From assembly GCA_017520545.1 (NCBI GenBank), contig JAFXFM010000013.1:62001-126000 (forward strand): DNA of 64,000 bases. Direction: 5' to 3'. This document shows positions 45,888 to 53,823 of this stretch, piece after piece. Every line of letters starts with the position of its first letter. The stretch's first letter is position 1. The notes under the pieces are model-generated. The model was not told the origin of the DNA and searched no databases. It saw only the letters and a list, made by a program, of their open reading frames with translations. The position numbers and the translations under genes were made by a program. Origin of the DNA: Alistipes sp. Its GTDB lineage: Bacteria; Bacteroidota; Bacteroidia; Bacteroidales; Rikenellaceae.

Positions 45888-46352
45888 CTATTTATAGTCG
45901 AGATACTCCTTTGTCCACTTTATCTCGTCGTAGGTGTAGGTGTGCGTAGTACGTTGTATCTGCTTCTTCTTTTTGCCCTCCACAACTACCGACTCGTCGT
46001 ACGAGATGGTGATATTCTCGTCGGTTACCTCGTCGAGGGTTGCCAAAATTTTGACACCGCTTCTGAGTAGCACCTCTACGCTCTCGCCAACGAGCTTTTT
46101 GTATTGGCGAACCAACTTCAACGGCTCACCTATGCCGGCAGAAGCGACGGTTAGCGAGTAATCCTCTACATCGCGGTCGAATCGCTCGCCGATAGCACGG
46201 TTAATCATTGCGCACGCGTCAATCGAAACCGACGTGTCGCTATCCAATACAAGGTCGATAGTGTTATCGGGGGTGATTGTGCAATCCACTACAAACATAT
46301 CGGTCCCCTCCAATGCCTTCTCGGCAACCAATGCTATCTCTTTAATTTCCAT
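45888..46352 (-). CDS. rimP: Ribosome maturation factor RimP
   Basis: This 154-aa factor assists late 30S assembly. GTDMFVVDCTITPDN, the VSIDACAMINRAI helix and YSLTVASAGIGEPL match the family, with the last replacing the more usual VSSPG.xRPL. The C-terminal SH3-like domain is present. It is the first gene of rimP-nusA-infB, behind a 130-nt leader with a terminator-like hairpin. Confidence 0.95.
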   Translation of the reverse strand: MEIKEIALVAEKALEGTDMFVVDCTITPDNTIDLVLDSDTSVSIDACAMINRAIGERFDRDVEDYSLTVASAGIGEPLKLVRQYKKLVGESVEVLLRSGVKILATLDEVTDENITISYDESVVVEGKKKKQIQRTTHTYTYDEIKWTKEYLDYK

Positions 46353-46435
46353 ATAGTTAAATGCTGTTTATTGTTCAATCTGTATTTGTAAAAAGTGGAG
46401 GGTATTTCTTTGTGAAGATGTATAATTTTCCTTTA

Positions 46436-46464
46436 CAAAAATGAGGGGACTCACTGTCCCCTCA
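46436..46464 (-). promoter_or_regulatory. Terminator-like hairpin in the rimP-nusA-infB leader
   Basis: On the minus strand TGAGGGGAC-AGTGA-GTCCCCTCA is a perfect 9-bp stem followed by TTTTTG. It begins about 18 nt after the start predicted from the promoter at 46489-46520, so it sits inside the leader and also lies downstream of the terminase gene. It could be an attenuator, the terminase terminator, or both. Confidence 0.7.
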
Positions 46465-46488
46465 TCTCGTGCCCTCTCATTTCGACTA

Positions 46489-46520
46489 CAAAAGTACACT
46501 TATATTTATAAATAAACAAA
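46489..46520 (-). promoter_or_regulatory. Promoter of rimP-nusA-infB (-33 TTTG, -7 TACTTTTG)
   Basis: On the minus strand TTTG (46517-46520), 20 bp and TACTTTTG (46489-46496) match the consensus exactly. Predicted start about 46482. Confidence 0.75.
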
Positions 46521-46545
46521 TTTTTTAGCTCTTTTTTTTACTTTT

Positions 46546-47943
46546 TTATTTAACGAACGATATTTTCGAACGAAAAGCGGTGCGTGTTTCGCGTTCGATG
46601 ATGCCTGTGATTACGTCGGCGGCATCGTGCCAGCGATTGGAGTGGAAGGTGCGACGGTAGGTTGTCAGGTGGGCGAATAGTTCGTGCCAACGTTGCTGCC
46701 AGCAGCGAGGAAAACGTAACAGGTGGAGTGCTGTTGCCGAGTTCGAGAGAATACGTGCCTCCTTGTTGCCCGATTGATGAAACCACTCTACCTTTGTCGA
46801 AGGCGCCATTCGCTGCACGGCACGCGCGAAGCCTCGTCCTCCATTGTTGCTCTCTATCGCTGCCGTGCGGGTGCGATTTCGACACAGCATCTCCGCCACT
46901 TCGCACTCTGTAACCTCCATAGGCTCGCGCGAATATACTACATCACAGATGTATATAATGCCATCAGTATCAACGGCGTAGCAAATCGAGCACAGGTAGT
47001 CGTCGCCTGTGTCTGCCGTGTCGGTGTAGTTGCCATATCGAACGATATCGCGCGGGAGTGTGTCGTACTCGGAGAAACCGTTGCCGTAGAGTAGTCCTTC
47101 GCGCGAAGATGGGTGGCCCTGATACATACATTCAAAGCGCATCGTGTCGAGATTTCGCTTCTGTTGTAACAGTGCTGCCGAGTGTCGCTCCTCCCACAAT
47201 GCTTCGCCCAAATTGCGAGGGTCTATTTCGGTGGCTGGCGATGCCTTCAAGGCCTCGAAATTCAGATACAACCACTCGTTCTCGCCAACCTCCTCCAAGT
47301 CTTTGAAACTCCGCAACTCACGGCAGGGCTCTTTGCTCGTAATAGTGCCGATAAGGTCCTCTTCGTGCCAGCGTGTAAATACGATGAGTTCGCGCGAAAA
47401 ATTGTGCATTCTTGTCCGCACAACAGATGTGTACCACTCCCAGCAGTTCTCACGAATTATAGGCGAGTTTGCCTCCATTGCATCCTTGTATAAATCGTCC
47501 AAAATAAAGCAATCTACTCGGTTGCCGGTGAGTGATCCTTCGCGCCCGACCGAGAGTAGTGCGCCGTCGTGCCCGATAATCTCCACCTCGTCGGCAGTGC
47601 GTATGTAATTTGCCGGTTTTGCACCCCGTTTTATAGTCGTTTCGGGAAATAGTTCGGCATATTCGCGACTCTCTAAAATGCGCTGAACACGGCGATTGAA
47701 ACGCGATGCCAAACTGCCTGAATATGATGCTATTGCGATGCGTAACTCGGGGTTTAACCCGAGCATATACGCCGGCAGTAGGGTGGTGGCGCCAACCGAC
47801 TTTCCGTGTTGCGGCGGCATTGTGATAATCAGTCGTCGAATGTCGCCGCGTGCGAAGGCTTCGAGTACCCGATAATAGACCGAGTGAAAGGGCTGTATTT
47901 CCAGAAAAGGATATATCTCTGTTGCAAAGTCCGAAAAGTTCAT
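46546..47943 (-). CDS. Phage terminase large subunit (orphan)
   Basis: This 465-aa TerL-type DNA-packaging ATPase/nuclease has a Walker A variant PPQHGKS at residues 43-49, Walker B FILDD at 146-150, and a motor coupling region (VFTRWHEEDLIG). The RNase H-like nuclease has its acidic residues in YTDTADTGDD (about 308), AAIESNNGG (364) and DAADVI (443). All key motifs are intact and there is no frameshift. No portal, capsid, tail or integrase gene is nearby; only a 105-aa gene and a divergent LexA-like regulator accompany it. It is either a decayed prophage remnant or a domesticated module. Confidence 0.88.
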   Translation of the reverse strand: MNFSDFATEIYPFLEIQPFHSVYYRVLEAFARGDIRRLIITMPPQHGKSVGATTLLPAYMLGLNPELRIAIASYSGSLASRFNRRVQRILESREYAELFPETTIKRGAKPANYIRTADEVEIIGHDGALLSVGREGSLTGNRVDCFILDDLYKDAMEANSPIIRENCWEWYTSVVRTRMHNFSRELIVFTRWHEEDLIGTITSKEPCRELRSFKDLEEVGENEWLYLNFEALKASPATEIDPRNLGEALWEERHSAALLQQKRNLDTMRFECMYQGHPSSREGLLYGNGFSEYDTLPRDIVRYGNYTDTADTGDDYLCSICYAVDTDGIIYICDVVYSREPMEVTECEVAEMLCRNRTRTAAIESNNGGRGFARAVQRMAPSTKVEWFHQSGNKEARILSNSATALHLLRFPRCWQQRWHELFAHLTTYRRTFHSNRWHDAADVITGIIERETRTAFRSKISFVK

Positions 47944-47946
47944 ATC

Positions 47947-48264
47947 CTACGCCTCCTCGATTAGATGTTTTGTAAATTGCTCGAAGTCGAAGTCGTCGAG
48001 AATAACGCCCTCGTCGTCCTCGCAAAGAAAATCCCACCATACTGCCGACACTCCGCAAATGGTGTCTTGCCGTTCGTATTTGTTGCGGTTGTCGGGACGA
48101 CGACGGTAAAGAATCAGCGAAGCGGTCAATCGCAAAATCTCTCCACTTACCCCTTTTGTTTCAACCACACCTGTGAAGTAGCAGGGCGAGAGCAGTCGCC
48201 CCTTAATTTCGCTCGCTAAAGCAGCGTAATCCTCGTCGGATAGCTTGTAGATTGTTGATTCCAT
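47947..48264 (-). CDS. Small protein of unknown function, upstream of terL
   Basis: This is a 105-aa acidic protein (MESTIYKLSDEDYAALASEI; SAVWWDFLCEDDEGVILDDF, C-terminus rich in Asp/Glu). I do not recognise the family. It is 3 bp from terL and divergent from the repressor, so it belongs to the same leftward unit. It could be a small-terminase-like partner or an unrelated phage protein, but nothing in the sequence decides this. Confidence 0.75.
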   Translation of the reverse strand: MESTIYKLSDEDYAALASEIKGRLLSPCYFTGVVETKGVSGEILRLTASLILYRRRPDNRNKYERQDTICGVSAVWWDFLCEDDEGVILDDFDFEQFTKHLIEEA

Positions 48265-48294
48265 ATCTATTTTCGTTTGAAGATTAATAAAAAC

Positions 48295-48325
48295 TTGTTT
48301 TTATAAAATAAATTGCTTAACTTTG
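48295..48325 (+). promoter_or_regulatory. Promoter of the S24 repressor gene
   Basis: TTG (48295-48297), 20 bp and TAACTTTG (48318-48325). It gives a start near 48332 and supports ATG 48349. Its -7 box is 6 bp from the opposing -7 box at 48332. Confidence 0.7.
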
Positions 48326-48331
48326 CGAGGA

Positions 48332-48339
48332 CAAAGATA
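48332..48339 (-). promoter_or_regulatory. -7 box of the leftward terL unit
   Basis: TATCTTTG on the minus strand, 68 bp upstream of the 105-aa gene. The two opposing boxes enclose the inverted repeat CTTTGCGAGGACAAAG (48321-48336), a candidate operator. Confidence 0.6.
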
Positions 48340-48348
48340 GTTCAAAAA

Positions 48349-49080
48349 ATGAATTTTAATACTCAAAAAGTCCAAAAATTGTATAAAAAAAATTTAACAG
48401 AATATATGGGAGAGCGACTAAAACTTATACGTAAAAGTTTGGGGCTTACGCAAGAGCAATTGGCTCAACGACTTGGCATAGGAAAGACCGCTTTGTCAAT
48501 GATTGAAACCGGTAAGGCGAGGCTCTCTTCCCGCAATCGCAATATCCTGATTCAAGATTTGAATGTCAATCCCAATTGGCTCGATACGGGTAAAGGCGAG
48601 CTTTTCAATGCCGACCCCGCTCTGACCTCCTCGTTTGGTCACGGTACCGAGATGGCAATGCCGTTGCAGTCGGTGCCACTCTACTCGATAGAGGCTACCG
48701 CGGGCTTGGTGCCGTTGTTCGAGCAGCGCGAGCAGTATAGTCCGGTAAATTATATCCATATTCCAAATCTTCCGAAGTGCGACGGTGCCGTATATGTTGC
48801 GGGCGACTCGATGTATCCGCTGTTGAAGAGTGGCGATATTGTGCTGTACAAGCAGTTGCACGACTTGGAGGATATTTTCTGGGGTGATATGTATCTCCTT
48901 TCTATAGAGGTTGATGGCGAGGAGTACGTAACAATCAAGTATATTCAGCGCTCCGAGCGTGAGGGCTATGTCCGCCTCGTGTCGCAAAATCAGCACCACG
49001 CCGAGAAGGAGGTGCAGATAAGCCGTATTCGTGCCATTGCCCTCGTCAAGGCAAGTATCCGAATGAATTCGATGAGATAA
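48349..49080 (+). CDS. LexA/CI-like transcriptional repressor (HTH + S24 peptidase)
   Basis: This 243-aa regulator has an XRE helix-turn-helix (about residues 20-75, LGLTQEQLAQRLGIGKTALS) and a C-terminal S24 domain. The self-cleavage set is complete: Ala118-Gly119 in EATAGL, Ser154 in AGDSMYP and Lys197 in VTIKYI, with spacings similar to LexA. It probably represses the divergent 105-aa gene/terL unit and is inactivated by autocleavage during DNA damage; this is inferred. Earlier in-frame TTG 48313 is inside the promoter. ATG 48406 is an alternative start. Confidence 0.87.
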   Translation: MNFNTQKVQKLYKKNLTEYMGERLKLIRKSLGLTQEQLAQRLGIGKTALSMIETGKARLSSRNRNILIQDLNVNPNWLDTGKGELFNADPALTSSFGHGTEMAMPLQSVPLYSIEATAGLVPLFEQREQYSPVNYIHIPNLPKCDGAVYVAGDSMYPLLKSGDIVLYKQLHDLEDIFWGDMYLLSIEVDGEEYVTIKYIQRSEREGYVRLVSQNQHHAEKEVQISRIRAIALVKASIRMNSMR

Positions 49081-49128
49081 ACCAAATTTTTCAAATTATT
49101 AATTTTCAACCAACAAAAAACAAAAAAA

Positions 49129-52100
49129 ATGAAAAGACTTATTTTAGGTGCAGTTGCCCTTGTGTTGTCGCTCAATGCAATGGCAGCGAAGGATCCGAAA
49201 TGGCAGGATCCGCGAGTGTTCGAGGAGAATCGTGAAACGATGCGCTCCACATTTATCGTAACACCTACTGTCGAGGATGTGGTTGCGGAGCACGACTTCA
49301 CCAAGTCGCCGCTTTACCGTTCGATTGGTGGTGTCTGGAATTTCTATTGGACCGAGAATGCAACCGATCCTCAACCTGAGGAGTTCTGGTCGCCAAAGTT
49401 CGACGACTCGGCTTGGGGTAAGATGCCTGTTCCTGGTTTGTGGGAGATGAACGGTTATGGTGTGCCTATCTACAAGAACAGCGGTTATCCTTGGCACAAC
49501 TTCTACAAGAAGAATCCTCCGTATGCTCCAACCGAGCGCAATGCAGTGGGTTCGTATCGACACAATGTCGAGATTCCGGCAGAGTGGCGTGGCAAGCAGA
49601 TCTTTGTTCACATCGGCTCGGCTACTTCGAACCTCTCGTTGTGGGTTAATGGTCAGTATGTAGGTTACAGCGAGGACTCGAAGTTGGAAGCTGAGTTCGA
49701 GATTACCAAGTATGTAAAGCCTGGTAAGGAGAACCTCTTCGCAATGCAGATTTATCGTTGGTGCGATGGCTCGTACTTGGAGGATCAGGATTTCTTCCGT
49801 TTGTCGGGTATCGGTCGTGATTGCTACATCTACGCTCGCGACAGAAAGCACCTCGAGGATGTGAAGTTTGTTGCCGACTTGCACGACAACTATACCAAGG
49901 GACACCTCGACCTTAATGTAACTGCTACAAAGGGCGTTAAGGAGGTTCGTCTCACCCTCAATGACCCTAATGGCAAGCAGATTATGCAGGAGATTGTAGA
50001 GGTTGAGAAGGGCGCAGTTGAGCGTTGCTGGCACCTCGATAAGGTTCAGCCTTGGAGTGCAGAGGTTCCAACCCTCTATAAACTCATTGTTGAGGTTCTC
50101 GATAAGGGCAAGACCGTTGAGGCAGCCGCTTTCAAAGTTGGTTTCCGCAAGGTGGAGATTAAAAATGCCCAGTTGCTCGTAAATGGTTGCCCTGTACTTA
50201 TCAAGGGCGCAAACCGTCACGAGATGGCACCAAACACAGGTTACTACCTAACTCGTGAGGATATGATTCGCGATATCCAGATTATGAAGGAGTTGAACAT
50301 CAACGCTGTTCGTACTTGCCACTATCCAAACTCTCCGCTATGGTACAACCTCTGCGACGAGTATGGTATCTATGTTTGCGATGAGGGTAATATCGAGTCG
50401 CACGGTATGGGTTATAAGGATTTGACCTTGGCTAAGGATCCACAGTACGAGGCTGCTCACCTCTCGCGTGATCAGCGTATGGTATTGCGCGACTTCAACC
50501 ACCCATCGATTATCTATTGGTCGCTTGGCAACGAGGCCGGTAATGGTCCTAACTTCCACAAGTGCTACGACTGGATCAAGGCTTACGACAAGTCGCGTCC
50601 GGTAGTGTATGAGCAGGCAAATGTTATCCGTTATCTCAAGAACAAGCACAAGGGTATTCACAATTCGGATATCGACGCTCCTATGTATGCAACCTACGAT
50701 GAGTGTGAGGCTCACGCTAAGGGAAAGAATCCATTCAACCGCCCGCTTATTCAGTGTGAGTATGCTCACGCAATGGGTAACTCGCTTGGTGGTTTGAAGG
50801 AGTATTGGGATTTGGTTCGTAAGTATCCTACATATCAGGGTGGTTTCATTTGGGACTTCGTGGATCAGGCTTTGGCTTGGCGCGACCCTAAGACTAACGA
50901 ATTGACCTATCGCTATGGTGGTTGCTGGAACGACCGCGACGCTTCGGACGACACCTTCTGCTGCAACGGCTTCATCGCTGCAAACCGTCAGTATCACCCA
51001 TCGGCATACGAGGTTAAGCAGCAGTATCAGAACATCTGGGTTAGCGATAGTGATGTTGTTTGTGGCCGTGTAACCGTGTACAACGAGAACTTCTTCAAGG
51101 GTATCGACGAGGTGCGCCTTGTTTGGTCGTTGGCTGCAGATGGTAAGGTTGTTAAGACCGGTATCGTAGAGCAGGTGAATGTTGCTCCGCAGAAGAAGGT
51201 TGATGTGCAGCTTGGCTACAACGCTAACGATGTGAAGGCGTTGAAGGGCGAGGTATTGCTCACAGTTTCGTTCGTATTGAAGAATGCGCAGCCACTCTTG
51301 CCTGCCGGCTATGAGGTTGCACGTAACCAGCTCGCAGTTACCAACTACGACTATGCTGCCGCTTTTGCTGCTGCACAGCCTAAGGGTGTAACTTGCAAGT
51401 CTGCTCCGGGCTTGACTGTTAATGGTCAGAAGATTTCGGGCGACAAGTTCGTTGCCGAGTTCAATGCTGAGGGCTTCCTCTCGTCTTACGTATATAATGG
51501 TACACAACTTCTTGTTAAGCCTATTAAGCCACAGTTCTATCGTGCAATGGTTGAGAACGACTATGGTGTTCGCAAGAACAAGAATACTCGTTTCAACCAC
51601 GCTGGTTGGTTGGTATGGCGCAATGATGCTCCTGTACTCAGCAAGATTGATGTTAAGGAGGTGAAGGATAAGTGCGTTGAGGTTGAGGCTGTTTACAAGT
51701 ATGCAAAGACAGGTGCTACCGTGATTATGACCTACCTTATCGCTCCGGACGGAACAATTGCCGTATCGGAGAAGATGAAGAAGGGCCACGCCGAGACCAA
51801 GATAGAGAATATGTTGCGCTTTGGTGTAGAGTTGGCGATGCCGGGAGCATTCGACACTATCGAGTACTACGGTGCCGGTGAGCACGAGACCTATATTGAC
51901 CGTATGAGCAGCGCATTGATAGGCCTTTACAAGCAGAATGTTGCCGATATGTTCTGGCCATACTACGCTCGTCCACAGGAGTGTGGTGCACACTGTGGTC
52001 TTCGTTGGTGGAGAATTGTCGATACTGCAGGTCGTGGTTTCGAGGTTATCAGCGAGGCGCCATTCCAGGCAAATGCCCTCCCATACTCTTTGGAGCAGCT

Positions 52101-52293
52101 CGATGTTCACTCGCCAAAGACTTATCAGAAGTATGCGCAGCGCCTCGAAAAGGACGGCAATACATATGTAAACATCGACAAGGCTCAGATGGGTGTTGGT
52201 TGTATCACCTCTTGGGGTCGCCTTCCACGCGAGGAGTATCGTCTTGCGTACGAGGATCGCGAGTTCAAGTTTGTTCTCCGACCACTCAAATAA
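49129..52293 (+). CDS. GH2 beta-galactosidase, secreted
   Basis: This 1054-aa LacZ-type enzyme has a signal peptide (MKRLILGAVALVLSLNAMA). Domains in order are the GH2 sugar-binding jelly roll, Ig-like domain, catalytic barrel, DUF4981-like domain and the beta-galactosidase small-chain domain. The acid/base Glu is in WSLGNEAGNG and the nucleophile in QCEYAHAMGNS. It hydrolyses terminal beta-galactosides, probably in the periplasm. No clear -7 box is seen in the short upstream spacer. It ends at a strong terminator. Confidence 0.95.
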   Translation: MKRLILGAVALVLSLNAMAAKDPKWQDPRVFEENRETMRSTFIVTPTVEDVVAEHDFTKSPLYRSIGGVWNFYWTENATDPQPEEFWSPKFDDSAWGKMPVPGLWEMNGYGVPIYKNSGYPWHNFYKKNPPYAPTERNAVGSYRHNVEIPAEWRGKQIFVHIGSATSNLSLWVNGQYVGYSEDSKLEAEFEITKYVKPGKENLFAMQIYRWCDGSYLEDQDFFRLSGIGRDCYIYARDRKHLEDVKFVADLHDNYTKGHLDLNVTATKGVKEVRLTLNDPNGKQIMQEIVEVEKGAVERCWHLDKVQPWSAEVPTLYKLIVEVLDKGKTVEAAAFKVGFRKVEIKNAQLLVNGCPVLIKGANRHEMAPNTGYYLTREDMIRDIQIMKELNINAVRTCHYPNSPLWYNLCDEYGIYVCDEGNIESHGMGYKDLTLAKDPQYEAAHLSRDQRMVLRDFNHPSIIYWSLGNEAGNGPNFHKCYDWIKAYDKSRPVVYEQANVIRYLKNKHKGIHNSDIDAPMYATYDECEAHAKGKNPFNRPLIQCEYAHAMGNSLGGLKEYWDLVRKYPTYQGGFIWDFVDQALAWRDPKTNELTYRYGGCWNDRDASDDTFCCNGFIAANRQYHPSAYEVKQQYQNIWVSDSDVVCGRVTVYNENFFKGIDEVRLVWSLAADGKVVKTGIVEQVNVAPQKKVDVQLGYNANDVKALKGEVLLTVSFVLKNAQPLLPAGYEVARNQLAVTNYDYAAAFAAAQPKGVTCKSAPGLTVNGQKISGDKFVAEFNAEGFLSSYVYNGTQLLVKPIKPQFYRAMVENDYGVRKNKNTRFNHAGWLVWRNDAPVLSKIDVKEVKDKCVEVEAVYKYAKTGATVIMTYLIAPDGTIAVSEKMKKGHAETKIENMLRFGVELAMPGAFDTIEYYGAGEHETYIDRMSSALIGLYKQNVADMFWPYYARPQECGAHCGLRWWRIVDTAGRGFEVISEAPFQANALPYSLEQLDVHSPKTYQKYAQRLEKDGNTYVNIDKAQMGVGCITSWGRLPREEYRLAYEDREFKFVLRPLK

Positions 52294-52335
52294 TTTCTTG
52301 TGATAAGCCGCAATCTGCGGCGTATCGCTAAAAGT

Positions 52336-52385
52336 AAAGACCTTCGGGCTGTACTCTCTTGTACTATCCCGAAGGTCTTTCTTTT
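52336..52385 (+). terminator. Terminator after the GH2 gene
   Basis: AAAGACCTTCGGG pairs perfectly with CCCGAAGGTCTTT, followed by CTTTTG. Confidence 0.92.
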
Positions 52386-52699
52386 GCTATGCACCACATC
52401 TCACGACTACTGACAAGAAATAGGAATCATTATGAAGGGAGTTTAGGGAATTTAGTGATTGAACTCCTCCGCTCTCAGTTCTCCGCTCTCAGTCCTCCGC
52501 TCTCCGCTCTCAGTTCTCAGTTTTCCGTTTTAATCCTGCTTGCGCAGGCTTTTCCTCCTTCTTGCAAGGCATAGTCTGCAAGCAGCCTCTGCTCTTGCTT
52601 CGTGCGTCGGTTCCGTTTTCATCTCCAAGCGAAAATCGAAAAACAAAAAAAGTTTTCCGCTTTCCGCTTTCCGTTTTCCGTTTTCCGTTTTCCGTTCTC
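52386..52699. other. Gene-free spacer of degenerate word repeats
   Basis: The spacer contains CTCCGCTCTCAGTTCTC words (52466-52520), a GCGCAGGC/GCAAGG segment, and a run of TTTTCCGCTTTCCG/TTTTCCGTTTTCCG words (52649-52698) that ends directly at the sigma-54 promoter. No gene is seen. Confidence 0.65.
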
Positions 52700-52716
52700 T
52701 TGGCACGAAGGTTGCT
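52700..52716 (+). promoter_or_regulatory. rpoN site: Sigma-54 (RpoN) promoter, -24/-12 type
   Basis: TTGGCACG-AAGG-TTGCT matches the -24/-12 consensus (TGGCACG-N4-TTGC[A/T]) with the required GG-N10-GC spacing. The predicted start is near 52727 and the next ATG is 52754. It is the only such site I noticed. Confidence 0.75.
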
Positions 52717-52753
52717 TTTTTACCGAGTGGTTTAATATAAATTTTTTTGGACG

Positions 52754-53320
52754 ATGAAAAAGTTTCTACTTTCGAGTGCTATTGTAGCACTAATGTTTGG
52801 AGGTTTGTTTGCTTGCGGCGAGCAGGCGAAATGGAACCGTGAGGAGCGTCAGGCTATGCGTAATCTCTTGCGCGACTATCGTAAGATGGTCTATTTGGAG
52901 AATTTGAGCGAGGCGGAGTATATGCTCTTTGCCGACCGCGTAATTGCTTCGGTCGAAGAGGCGTATCCCGCTTACACGACCTTTATCGAGATGCCGGCGG
53001 TAAATGATACGGTGCAGGTATATGTCGTAACGACCATTGTGGAGCAGTTGGAGGCAGACGCTTCGAATATGCGCCACCTCTATCCGTATCGCGACCTTGT
53101 AGCGGCGAACATTCTGCCCGATGGACTTACGCGTGCGCAGCAGAATGCCTTCTACCAATGCTTTGCCAATGCGGTGGACAACACCTACTCGAATGCGGCA
53201 CAACTCGTGAATGCGATAGTTGCCGATACGGTGCAAACCTCGCAAATTGCGCAAATGCAGAGTACGTGTGCCAACAATCTTTTTGGTTGGACAGTGGAAA
53301 TAATAGAGGTTGGCAATTAG
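52754..53320 (+). CDS. Small lipoprotein of unknown function behind a sigma-54 promoter
   Basis: This 188-aa protein has a signal peptide ending at a lipobox (SAIVALMFGGLFACG). The mature part is mostly helical and acidic (REERQAMRNLLRDYRKMVYL; further YVVTTIVEQLEADASNM), with two late Cys (FYQCFANA, QSTCANN) that could form a disulfide. I do not recognise the family. Its promoter would need an enhancer-binding activator, so it is probably induced under a specific signal. It ends within a bidirectional terminator. Confidence 0.8.
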   Translation: MKKFLLSSAIVALMFGGLFACGEQAKWNREERQAMRNLLRDYRKMVYLENLSEAEYMLFADRVIASVEEAYPAYTTFIEMPAVNDTVQVYVVTTIVEQLEADASNMRHLYPYRDLVAANILPDGLTRAQQNAFYQCFANAVDNTYSNAAQLVNAIVADTVQTSQIAQMQSTCANNLFGWTVEIIEVGN

Positions 53321-53335
53321 CCAACCTCTTCTTCT
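53305..53335. terminator. Bidirectional terminator between convergent genes
   Basis: AGAGGTTGGC-AATTA-GCCAACCTCT, a 10-bp stem followed by a T-rich tract. The lipoprotein stop codon lies inside the stem/loop. Confidence 0.85.
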
Positions 53336-53773
53336 CTATCTAAATGATTTCACAGGGCGATAACTGCGTCCGTCGTATTCGTAGCAAAATATCTTTTGCC
53401 CATTGGTTAGCATAATATAATTTGCCCCCACAACTGCGTTGTATCGGCACGCTTGCATTGCCACCTCGTTGTCGATATTGATGTCGGGAGCCTTGCACTC
53501 TACCAAGATGTGAGGCTTGGCGAACTCATCTATCACCACAATATCGGCACGTTGGTGCTGCCCGTTGATATTTACGGGGTACTCCTGTGTGATGCGGAGT
53601 GCCGGAATGTTCATTTCCGACACGAGCCACCCTATGGTGTGTTGTCGGACCCACTCCTCGGGAGTGAGCAACAACCACTTTTGTCGTAGTGAGTCCCATA
53701 TATATTTTTCTCCCCCAATCTCTTGTATTCGGGCAGAAATTTTCGGAAATGCGAGTTTTACACCCTCAAACAT
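53336..53773 (-). CDS. HsdR_N-like (type I restriction R-subunit N-terminal domain) protein
   Basis: This 145-aa protein corresponds to a lone nuclease-like domain, with YPVNINGQHQRADIVVID and ILVECKAP; the D...ECK pattern fits a PD-(D/E)xK nuclease core. Such single-domain proteins are common in Bacteroidetes, and their function is unproven. ATG 53773 (MFEGVKLAFPKI) is preferred because the longer frame to 53848 runs through the divergent promoter. No type I methylase or helicase gene is present. Confidence 0.82.
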   Translation of the reverse strand: MFEGVKLAFPKISARIQEIGGEKYIWDSLRQKWLLLTPEEWVRQHTIGWLVSEMNIPALRITQEYPVNINGQHQRADIVVIDEFAKPHILVECKAPDINIDNEVAMQACRYNAVVGANYIMLTNGQKIFCYEYDGRSYRPVKSFR

Positions 53774-53794
53774 AGCGTTTTTCTCCAAAAAAAT

Positions 53795-53815
53795 GTATCT
53801 TTGTGGCAAAGATAC
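53795..53815. promoter_or_regulatory. Palindromic overlapping divergent promoter
   Basis: GTATCTTTG-TGG-CAAAGATAC is a perfect palindrome carrying TATCTTTG on both strands. The right-going box serves ATG 53824, the left-going box serves ATG 53773. Confidence 0.75.
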
Positions 53816-53823
53816 AAAAAAAG

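Noticed and set aside
46546-49080. Complete prophage
   Set aside because: No integrase, portal, capsid, tail or lysis genes. Flanking genes are ordinary chromosomal ones.
50338-52110. Long open frame opposite the GH2 gene
   Set aside because: Antisense shadow of a complete GH2 enzyme. No recognisable domain.
52466-52698. CRISPR-like array in the repeat-rich spacer
   Set aside because: The repeats are 6-10 bp, imperfect and directly adjacent. There are no unique spacers of constant length and no cas genes.
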